Shown: positions 49,877-60,205 of the stretch, one piece after another
Numbering within the stretch: position 1 is the stretch's first letter
How the letters are laid out: the number at the start of each line of letters is the position of its first letter
Assembly (NCBI RefSeq): GCF_016545825.1
Contig: NC_052620.1
Span: 11,904,001 to 11,968,000, forward strand
DNA length: 64,000 nt
Direction: 5' to 3'
Origin: Eucalyptus grandis
Taxonomy: Eukaryota; Streptophyta; Magnoliopsida; Myrtales; Myrtaceae
Translations under genes and position numbers: made by a program
The notes under the pieces: generated by a model
Databases searched by the model: none
Told to the model about the DNA's origin: nothing
The model's input: only the letters and a program-made list of their open reading frames with translations

Positions 49877-52839
49877 TGTTGACACCTAAATTTTTGCCCA
49901 AAAATATAACATTCCGGCATATAGATTATCTAGGTGTTTAATATAGTGTTTTAAATGGAAGATGTTTTTACTTTAAAAAAAATTGAAAATATAAAAAAAA
50001 GATTAAAAAAAAAGAAAACAAAAAAAGTTGGGGCCAATGATCTAAATGTGACTAGCCAAGCCTAGGAGGTCAGATTGGAATTCAAATGGCAAGTTGGGGC
50101 CAAAATGCAATTTCCAAAAGTTGAGGGACCAATTCGCAAATTTTGCAAAATTTGCGCCCGAGCCCGTAAATCATCATCTTGGTCACCAATTAAGTTGAAA
50201 TTGAATTTGGGCCAACTCGAATCAATCAAATCGAGCCAAAAAGACCAAATTTGCCTTGAATTTGGTATTTTCGGATAAGAAAATGGCTAAGTTTGAGGGA
50301 CTTTCTTGCAAAATTGGGTGGGCAAAATTGTAAAATCTAGTTGAGATCTTAAACTAATATACATTTACTTGCTAATTGATCAAAAACACAGCCAAATTGA
50401 TGGATTAAAGCACTCAAACTAGTTACCAAAACCCAGCCCACAATTAGGTCTTAATTCGGAGCTGCTAAGTAGGCATATTGGTGGCCCCACCATATCTCCC
50501 TCAGCCGCCCATTTAGCTCGATATTTGCAGGTGATGGAAGACCATATATAGTAGTGCAAGTGGACGGAAATTGGCCAGGGATAAGCCGCTGAAAGCATGG
50601 GAAAATCGCAGCAAAGTTCGCACACTCAACAGCTGCAGAAGTTAAAAAATTGGCTAAGTCAGAAGAGTGGGTGGAGTAGCCCTGTTGACAGGCTTGGTAG
50701 GTGGACAAGAGACTGACCAAAAATCCCTTAATTCAGGGGATAAGATCACTGAAGCAAGGTCTTTCAAGGGAGGAGAGGGAGGAGACGAGAGAGAGAGGAG
50801 AGAGCTCGGAATCGTCCCCCAAAGAGGCCCTCAGAAGCAACTCTAGAAAAAAAAACCCAGAAATTCCAGATCAACCTCCAGAGAGAAAAGGGAATTTTTC
50901 ACAAACTTACAGCCAAAATTAGCCAAAACCTTAAACTAGAGAGTGAAACTTCACTCAAATATCTTTTCATCCATATGTCGCACGTCCAAAATGGAGATCG
51001 GGAAGGCCTCCTAAAGCCCCCCGAAACAGTGCCCTCCTGGCAGGCCAAAGAAAGTCTGAAAATTTTTCTAAGTGTTGAGCCCGGTTGGTCACGAGTGAGA
51101 GAAAGCGAGTGTTTTTAAGAAAGTTGAGAGACAAATGAGGAAAACCATGAGTTCAAACCCAAACTAGAATACATATAGTTTGGATTGGTGTCAAGTTTTT
51201 TCAACAAAAGAGGTCCTAAAGCTTGATTTTGGAAGTTAATGAAAACCTTCGTTATCAGTTCTTTATTTGCAGATCTTGTTTTCCAGTTGAAGAAGCCAAT
51301 TTCCACGTGCCTCCCGAGGATAAGTTCTTCGTTTCCTCGACCAAGAACCACTTGCAAAAGAAACTAGGAAGCAAGGTAAGTATCCTAGATGTATTTTTGT
51401 TTGAGTTTGAACGTGTTTTAATAGTGAAAAGTCAAGAGAAAAACCAGCCCGGAAAACTGAGTTCTGAGGCCGTATTTTTTCTAAGTGTTGAAATTTCATC
51501 AAGAGTTTTGCATGTGTGCTTCTTGGAGAGGTCGTTTTGATGCGCTCGTTCGGTCATTCTCTGTGATGCTTGTTATATTTGAAAGCTCATGTTACTTACT
51601 TTCACTTGGACTAAGAAATGTTTCCCTTAGATCTTGCATGTGATAAGTGACGGGGCTTGAATATGGGCATGCAACCTGTTTGTTTGATTTGGGTTCAAAC
51701 CCAGATTTGTAAAATCAGATCAAACCCGCATATTTGATGACAATTCCAGCTTGGTTTTCGTGTGTTTTAAGCTGTGATTTCTATTTAATCTTACGCGTTG
51801 AGATTGAAGGCTGCAAACGTGACCCGATGAAGCTGGTTTGGGATGATTTAATGCACGCCAAGTGTTTGACGAAATGCGCAAACCAAGTTTTGATCTTGAA
51901 ACGGTCGATTTGAGCTTGGTTCTTGTTATATTCATGTGCTGGGCAGTCCTAGATTAGTGTAAATCGGCATATATCGGTTTAGAGAATTAATTTTAAATAA
52001 AAATAAAAAAATAAAAAAAAATGAAAATTCCAAAAAAATTATAAAAATGATGGATGACATCAAATTAAGGCAAAAATGACATCTAGGAATTTTTCTTTTT
52101 TTTTTTTATAAGAGGTCATTTTCTTAATTTAATGATATTTTGGTATTTTATAACCATTTTTGTAAATAATCTATTTTGTGTAGATTAAAATTATTTAGAG
52201 TAATTTCATGCATATTTGAATTCTCATTTTGCTCACGGGGTCCTGTCCCGGGCGTGATAACAAGGCCATGTAATATTATTTGCCCGACTTGTATCGGGTT
52301 TACTTTTTTCGCGTTTATTTTCAAGTCATTTCAATTTCTTGAATGTTTACTTACGCGCTGCTTTTCATTAATTTGAGTGTGAATTTCTCTTCTAAATTAT
52401 GTTAGGATTAGTCTAGACGTCAAAAAAAAATTATTACAAAAACATTTGCATTGACACTCAGTGGTTTCATAAAGATTATAATTGGTAATCAAGATTGTGT
52501 GGCCATTTAGATAAACAACCTTCCAAGTTAGTGGTACCGCAAGGGTGCTAATAGAAACATTGGCGTAAACAAGTCCCCGTTCCTAGAAATCTCTAGTTGC
52601 GTAAGAATCGAGACAACACTCCCGTGTCTTGATTGGTTTCTAGCCGACCCCAATAGGCTAGTGGCGACTCCTAGAATTACATAGGTTGTTAAGAACTAAA
52701 AATTGAAAATCCAATGTCGCGCGAGGTATGGGCTTGGGAGAGCTCGCGCCTAATTTAGGGCCATTGGTCCGCCTCTTTAGGCAAATACCCCTAAACCTCT
52801 TTTCCTTTTCCCCCGGACGGAAAAAAAGAGGTCGTGATA
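49877..52839 (+). repeat. 5' LTR
   Basis: 2963 bp, starting TGTTGACACC. Its last bases are GTCGTGATA, against GTCGTGACA in the right copy, so the terminal CA has become TA. Compared with the 3' LTR it lacks one block of about 54 bp (near 51796) and differs elsewhere at scattered positions, mostly C/T or G/A. A TATATA motif at about 50545-50550 is a candidate TATA box. Confidence 0.92.
51273..51375 (+). other. Exon-like segment inside the 5' LTR
   Basis: A 103-bp stretch is preceded by tttatttgcag and followed by gtaagtatcc, both near-ideal plant splice signals. The same arrangement is preserved in the 3' LTR at 61598-61700. Whether it is spliced is unknown. Confidence 0.4.
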
Positions 52840-52842
52840 GCT

Positions 52843-52860
52843 TGGCGACTCCGCTGGGGA
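52843..52860 (+). other. Primer-binding site
   Basis: TGGCGACTCCGCTGGGGA begins three bases after the 5' LTR. The leading TGG pairs with a tRNA CCA end. The site is the complement of a tRNA 3' end, probably tRNA-Arg as described for Ogre/Tat elements; the tRNA identity is from memory. Confidence 0.8.
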
Positions 52861-55800
52861 CTTGGTTGCCAACCTTAGAGGACTTAGGCCGTAATAACTC
52901 GGTTGGTTGTTCACTAACATGGTCTTCATTTGATAGCGCGTGTCAAAGTCGCGAGGAAATCAAGGTTAGTTCGCTAACAATGTGTTAAATGTTTTTGTAA
53001 GTTTGGAGTAATAAGGGGTGGAGTGTTTGTTAACCCATTTCTTTTGCAGGGAGGCGTAGGAATGTATGCCTATATAGATGAAATTGAAGTGTTGTTTGGA
53101 TATCAATTGTTGTGCGTGCCTTCATACTTGCACTACACATTTACACACACAACCCGCGATCTAAAACCCCGATCGCACTAGGAAAGCCATAGGAGGTGCC
53201 AAAAGATGGAACCCGTGCGGGGAATGACCCATGGTTATCCACTTTTGGTCCCGCTCATTTTGATTAATGATAAAGAGAATTGTCCGACGTAAATGCGGAG
53301 TGGGGAAAACTCTTTTGATCTAATCAAAATGGGGACCTTAAGCCTTTAGAATTCCGCCTTTATGGGGACCTTAAACCTCACAAGTTTACATCCGCATGTC
53401 TATGTGATTAAAAAAAAAAAAGGTCTCTTCACCCACTGTAAGTATGATTTCTCTATCTACTTGCTCACCTCGGATTGAAATTTTCATTTTTTGGAGATTC
53501 GCGGAAATCAATGGAATGCCCTTGAGAATATAGGCTTGGCACTCACTTTTGATAAATAAGCATTTCAAATACCTATGATCTACTGAACATATGTTTTTGT
53601 TTAAATTTTCAATTATGAACTTAAAGTCACGTTTTGTATAGAAATTCTTCCAAGTCAAGATTACATTTTGGGGCATAGAATTAAAATCAAATTTTCAATA
53701 AAATTCTTTCTTGGTCACATTCCGAAATTAAAATTCAAATCGCATTTTGTATATTGATTTTTCAAAATAAAAATCACCTCACCTTTGCATGAGTGAAACC
53801 ACAAATTAATTTTTCAAAATTGATGCCCCATTTGTGTATGAAACTTTTGGAACAAAGTGGGCATTCAATTGATAGTCGCGGATCAATCTTTTAATGAAAT
53901 CTCCTCTTACTAATAAAATCTTGACGAAATACCAAATTCTCGTAAGTGGATACTACGGAGAAGGTATCGTTGCCTTGATTTCATTGTAAGAGGCGGCTTT
54001 ATTGAAAGATCAATTTTTAATTAATATATTGACATTATCTTCCTTTCGCAGGTCATGCGTGACAACCATTCCCTGAACTCCTCTTGCTTGGCCATGCCAA
54101 AAGTGGACTTTAAAGCTAGGACGAGAATTGTGCTTATTATGCTCCTCTACGAAAGAGCTTCTTGCACTTTATCCTTGTCATTATTCCTATTAGGAACCGT
54201 GTTTTACGTTTTGAGTTTTGATTGTGAACCCAATCAAATGCTTTTGTAAATCATACAACTCACATTTTCTAATAATGAAATTAGAGTTCATAAAAGTTAT
54301 ATCCTTTAAAACACTTGAAGTGTTTCAAACGGACCCTCTGGGCTAAGTTTTATGCCTTAGCTTCAAAATGTGTGAAAATAAGCTTCAAGAAGAACTTGCG
54401 TAATACTTTATCTCTTCACTTAATCGCTTTCGCAAGTTGATTCGCGAGATGATGGTAAGGTTGTAATCGTTCCAATAGGGATTTCTTGTGCAACAACTGA
54501 CTCGGTCATCCATTTTTGTCAAACAGGCAAAATGACGGTTTTGTTCAAGATTGACGTTTACTTCCTCTAAAAAGACAAAAGCGTGGGCCTTTCCTTAACA
54601 AAGCAAGTCATGAGATGCACCAATTCATGCTCATTTTTGGGCATATTTGGTTGAGTCATGAACTTCAAGAATATTTTCGCATCATATGAATTCAAACGTT
54701 GCGATTAAGTGTGAAAAGAACCATCAAAGCCTCGAAGATCACAAATCTATTGGTCTAATGAAGTTCCACATCCTGGACGACCTCATATTAATTTGACATT
54801 CTTTGTGGAAGAAGAAATTTGTAGACATTCTTTGGCATCAAACTACTTCATTGGTTGCAAACAAGAAGCAACTGCAATTCCTACACTTCCAATGGTGTCT
54901 TGGCATCCATCCAATATGGAGATAATTATTGGTGGTCTGCAAGACAACACTTCAAGATGTAGATGTACACAAACAAGAATCGGTCATCAAATGTTGCCTT
55001 CAAATAAAAGGTGGTAATCGTTTCAAGTTAAATTTGATTTATTTTAGGAATGATTTGTCCTTGCACTTTGTGCAGATTTTAGTGAGGCAAATTACGGCAA
55101 GCAACAAGATTACACGGGGAGGACAACCTGGTCCAGAATCACACGATCTCTAAAAGAAAAGGGTGTGTTCGTTCCAAAAGTCAAAACAACTTATTCATAA
55201 ACTGACATAGCCACCCATGCTTACAGGTTGTGAAGTGGGAAATGCATTGACACAGCAAAAATGGCGAAAAATCACCTAGCCTAAAAGGGGTATGCGGGAA
55301 ATTGAGTAAAGCATGAAGGGCTCAAATGAAACAGAGATTCATCAATCCAACATGATGGAGCTGTATATGGACAAGTTATCTAACCTAGTGTGGCATGCAT
55401 TTGACCATAAGGACAATGTCTTGCCTTCTTCAACAAAGCTACAATGAGATGCTGAATTGCCCGACTTTGAAAAAGGGTGTACTTCGTTCCTAAACTTAAT
55501 GTACCTAAGAGTGGAAATAATACATTGTTTCCATATGTGTAGGAAATTTTAATTGGGGCAAATGGCCACAAAATGAATCAAGGGCACACAATGCCGAGTC
55601 ACCCGACTTCTAAAAAGGGAAAGACTCAAATGGAATAGATATGTGTCAAGTGAATTTCTGTCAATCATGAGAGCAAATTCGTCCCCATAGCCAAGGAAAC
55701 AGGATGGAACGCAGTCATCAGATATGCCGTAAAAGGGAGTATACCGTTCCTAAAATGAATTATGTCGAAAATGAAAATAACATATTACGTCTCTTTTTAC

Positions 55801-58403
55801 TTGCAGTTGATAAATGGGGCAAGTCACTCGAAGTAGAGTAGCTCCCACCTGTGAAGCAAGATGAAACAAAGTCAATTGATTCAGCACAAAAGGGAGTATC
55901 GTCCCTAAATTAGTCCAATTCAATTTTGGAATATAAGTAACATGCCCCATCTCTTGTAGGAAAATGTGCACATTGACCATTTGGAGCAACACCTTATACC
56001 AAGAAGGCATGCTAAGGCCCAACCATCCATTTTGATGGAATAAATGGAGTAAAACATCCAAGGAGCAATGCCCTCACATGTCAAAACAAGGAGTACCCTG
56101 TTCCTTTCATCTTTGAAGCCCACTCAGAATAAGTGAATTCGATGACATCTAAATGGCCCATTTGAAAGCAAGATCTTCAAGGAAATGTTAACACCTCGAG
56201 AAGCAAAAGCACATGAAGAGGAAACACAATACATTTAAAGTCAGATGCAGGAGAAGGTTAATTCGGTATCGTTTCCAAAATGCCCCTTTAACTTCATTTT
56301 TTGACGTAATTCCCTTGTTTAACAGGAAGCATCGGTATTCGAGGAACAACTCAAGAAATTGATTTAAGCATAATCTATATCGACCAAGCAAGCATGTGGA
56401 GGGTCGCCTGACTACTAAAGCACAGGTAAGTACCCTTCTTCTTCTTCTCAAAATCAAATGGAAAACAAATAGAGAATTTTCATTGCAAAAAAAAAGAAAA
56501 AAGAGAACATTTAGTGTTTTTCTAGAAATAAGCACAAAAAAAAATGGAAATTGACAAAACAAATTTTCCACAAAGTTTGCAAAAGTCTTCTTTACTTTCA
56601 AATTGTCCATCCACTCGGCGGATCTCTCATTTTGAATCAAAATTCCATATGGAGATTAATCCACCCAGATGATCTCAACAAAAATGAAAGGCGGTGTTAC
56701 TTATGCCAAGCGAGAAACACTTAGGATGAGGAAAGGCAACCCATTTCCAAACATGTCCTTTAAGCACTCTGGGATTCGAGCGAAAAAGAAAACCTGTGTC
56801 GTTTAAGGTCAATGAATTCATTCGCAAGCGGTACATAGATCAAGATGATAAGAGGCATTTCTTTCCTCTATCATACACACGACAGGTGACAATAGTTAGC
56901 CTATTTGAGCCTTTTAATGTGAAGAATTTTCTACAAAATACCCCTGTCAAGAACCACCCCACGATGGGGCAATTACGGAGGTTTGGGTTGACATTATTTG
57001 GAGAGGGAAGATGAGAAAAGTTTCTTTACTCTCACTTGCACAAATCTTTTTTGTGGTAACCTCAGGTGAATTCTTATGGAAGCTCGAAGCATCCCAATGT
57101 GAAGAAGAGCATTCTTTTCTCTACCCAAACACCGATACCCTTTGCTTAAACCATATTGAGCCTAATTATTCATTTCTAAAACCCGAGTGGTGATTATCTC
57201 CCCACATTGGGGGCAGGGCACATGATTTACCAATGCAATTGGCGTTTATATGAGAATATCAAAAGCATCTTGAAAGTCCCAAGAGCTCAAAAGTTTGAAA
57301 GAACAAAAGTCAAATGAAAATTAAGGGGCATGAAAAAGCAGTGTGCTGGTAAAAGCAAGGCCAATGCCCACACAAAAAAAAAAGGAGAGAGAGTGGAAGA
57401 AAAACAATTGCATCAAGAGGAATATCTTTGTGAAAGCAAAAATGGCAAAAAAATGCCTGCATTGAAAAGAAAATCATTGCAAATGCAAAAGCCATTATGT
57501 TAAGATGATTAGTCAAAGGACTTTCGAGACAATTTGAATTCTAAACATTGAGTGCTTTAAAAAATGGATGATATGGTAATGATGCCATGATAATCACCAA
57601 CTCCCAAATCCCCTTCGACAAAAAGTTCTAAGCCTTTTGAGCTAAGCCTTTTGAACCTTTCCCCGAATCAACATTACAACCCATTCCGAAGTCTCTTGAT
57701 TGGGATGATTCAAAGTGGAAATAAGGACTTCTTAAAGAAGATGCCGCTCGAAGAAGTGAGAGCAAGGTTATTTTATCTCATCTTAAGGTTTCTTGACTTG
57801 TAAACCCGGCGAAGATGTCGATCAGTGATTAATTCATTTCATAGCCAATGATGCTTATCCATTGCTAAAACCATGACCAAACCTGCACTACGGTCCTTCT
57901 AAAAGACCTCTTTGATTGGTCAATGTGTACTTATTGCGAATGATTCAAAGCCTTGCGCATTGGAAGAGTGAGGTTGAGTGATCAGTTTATTTCCCACATG
58001 AACAGATAGGATCAAACAGCCATTTTCTTGAGTATATGCGAGAAGCCCTTTCTGACTAGGGATCTTTGCTTGGCATACTTAACAAACCTTTCTCATAAGT
58101 CAGGGTCATTTTGACAAGGACTTTTCTCCCAAGAGAATTTGACGATTAATGATATCATTCGAGCGTGATGGCAGTTTTACGAGTTTGTCAAGTTGTCGGA
58201 ATTAGTTTGATTTGTTTATGCAATCATTGCTTTCTCATTACCGATACACTTTTGATATTGTTTCTAATGACATATGTTGAAATTGACCTCATCTAGTATG
58301 CTTTTGCTACTAGAATACTTGTTATAATGAATACTATTTGATGTGCATTATCCATTTCAGAATATTCTCGAATGACAAGTTCCTCCAGTGAAACCACACA
58401 ATC
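52861..58403 (+). other. Interior of the retrotransposon without recognisable genes
   Basis: About 5.5 kb of AT-rich sequence. No Gag, protease, RT or integrase motif is visible on either strand. At 55140-56120 a diverged phrase of the form 'aaaaggg(t/a)gtatt(c)cgttcct' recurs about five times at irregular 160-320 bp steps. An acceptor-like tttcttttgcag lies near 53039-53050. Confidence 0.6.
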
Positions 58404-59628
58404 TCAAAGGGTTCATGGATTAGCCTTAAACCATGCATTTTCAAAGGGTTCTTGGTTATCCTTAAACCTTGCAATTTCACACGGTTCATGGGTTAGCCTT
58501 AAACCATGCAATTTTCAAAAGGTTCTTGGTTATCCTTAAACCTTGCAATTTCACACGGTTCATGGGTTAGCCTTAAACCATGCAATTTTCAAAAGGTTCT
58601 TGGTTATCCTTAAACCTTGCAATTTCAAAGGGTTCATGGGTTAGCCTTAAACCATGCATTTTCAAAAGGTTCTTGGTTATCCTTAAACCTTGCAATTCTA
58701 AAGGTTCATGGGTTAGCCTTAAACCATGCAATTTTCAAAAGGTTCTTGGTTATCCTTAAACCTTGCAATTTCACACGGTTCATGGGTTAGCCTTAAACCA
58801 TGCAATTTTCAAAAGGTTCTTGGTTATCCTTAAACCTTGCAATTTCACACGGTTCATGGGTTAGCCTTAAACCATGCAATTTTCAAAAGGTTCTTGGTTA
58901 TCCTTAAACCTTGCAATTTCAAAGGGTTCATGGGTTAGCCTTAAACCATGCATTTTCAAAAGGTTCTTGGTTATCCTTAAACCTTGCAATTCTAAAGGTT
59001 CATGGGTTAGCCTTAAACCATGCAATTTTCAAAAAGTTCTTGGTTATCCTTAAACCTTGCAATTTCACACGGTTCATGGGTTAGCCTTAAACCATGCATT
59101 TTCAAAAGGTTCTTGGTTATCCTTAAACCTTGCAATTTCAAAGGGTTCATGGGTTAGCCTTAAACCATGCATTTTCAAAAGGTTCTTGGTTATCCTTAAA
59201 CCTTGCAATTCTAAAGGTTCATGGGTTAGCCTTAAACCATGCAATTTTCAAAAAGGTTCTTGGTTATCCTTAAACCTTGCAATTTCACACGGTTCATGGG
59301 TTAGCCTTAAACCATGCAATTTTCAAAAGGTTCTTGGTTATCCTTAAACCTTGCAATTTCAAAGGGTTCATGGGTTAGCCTTAAACCATGCATTTTCAAG
59401 AGGTTCTTGGTTATCCTTAAACCATGCAATTTTAAAGGGTTCTTGGATTAGCCTTAAATCATGCACTTTCAAGAGGTTCTTGGTTATCCTTAAACCATAC
59501 AATTCCAAAAGGTTCATGGGTTAGCCTTAAACCATGCATTTTCAAGACATAATTTCAAAGGGTTCATGGGTTAGCCTTAAACCATGCATTTTCAAGAGGT
59601 TCTTGGTCATCCTAAAATCATACAATTT
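58404..59628 (+). repeat. Tandem array of 74-bp units with 294-bp higher-order period
   Basis: Two related half-units of about 37 bp alternate: one reads ggttcatgggttagccttaa, the other ggttcttggttatccttaaa. Together they make a unit of about 74 bp. Units differ at the end of the second half-unit: 'cacac' (C), 'aaagg' (A) or 'ctaaag' (T). From 58478 the order is C-C-A-T, C-C-A-T, C-A-T, C-A, and equivalent C units begin at 58478, 58772 and 59066, exactly 294 bp apart. Units after about 59390 are more diverged. No frame here is plausible as protein; the open frames are periodic artefacts. Confidence 0.9.
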
Positions 59629-60045
59629 ACACGGTTAGTGGGACTGCCTTAAACCACATGGTTAGTGGGACTGCCTTAAACCACACGGTTAGTGGGACTG
59701 CCTTAAACCACAAGGTTAGTGGGACTGCCTTAAACCACACAGTTAGTGGGACTGTGCCTTAAACCACAAGGTTAGTGGGACTGGGACTGCCTTAAACCAC
59801 ACGGTTAGTGGGACTGCCTTAAACCACACGGTTAGTGGGACTGTGCCTTAAACCACAAGGTTAGTGGGACTGCCTTAAACCACACGGTTAGTGGGACTGC
59901 CTTAAACCACACGGTTGGGACTGCCTTAAACCACACGGTTAGTGGGACTGCCTTAAACCACAAGGTTCGTGGGACTGCCTTAAACCACACGGTTAGTGGG
60001 ACTGCCTTAAACCACAAGGTTCGTGGGTATATCCTTAAACCACAC
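59629..60045 (+). repeat. 27-bp tandem repeat array
   Basis: About 14 copies of 'ggttagtgggactgccttaa accacac', with variants cacatg, cacacg and cacaag, follow directly on the 74-bp array. Measured spacing between ggtt starts at 59660 and 59687 is 27 bp. The core ccttaaacca is shared with the 74-bp units. Some copies carry small insertions (tgtgcc) or deletions. Confidence 0.9.
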
Positions 60046-60193
60046 TTTTCAAATTGTTCACAAGTACATCCCTAGATCACGCTCTTTACATTAAGCTTAC
60101 TTGCATTTTCATTTTACTATTGTTAAAAAAAAAAACAACAACAAAAAATTAGGCCACCTTATCTTTGAAAGAAACCTCTTTGAACTTCCTTCC

Positions 60194-60205
60194 AAAGAGG
60201 GCAGC
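60194..60205 (+). other. Polypurine tract
   Basis: The purine-rich aaagagggcagc immediately precedes the TGTTGACACC start of the 3' LTR, in the position expected for second-strand priming. Confidence 0.7.

Noticed and set aside
51223..51540. 105-codon frame conserved in both LTRs (51223-51540 and 61506-61865)
   Set aside because: Conservation is explained by recent LTR duplication. No family features are present, and strong splice signals interrupt it.
56188..56640. 150-codon - strand frame in the retrotransposon interior
   Set aside because: Hydrophobic/low-complexity translation without Gag or Pol motifs. It opposes the element's transcription.
59057..59347. Repetitive open frame on the + strand (SLKPC / GSWVSL repeats)
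   Set aside because: Periodic artefact of the 74-bp tandem array.
59832..60017. Repetitive open frame on the - strand (WFKAVPLT repeats)
   Set aside because: It arises because the 27-bp repeat is a multiple of three. There is no start context or homologue, and indels break it elsewhere in the array.
58404..60045. CRISPR-like repeat array
   Set aside because: Units are contiguous with no unique spacers, and the locus is inside a plant LTR retrotransposon.
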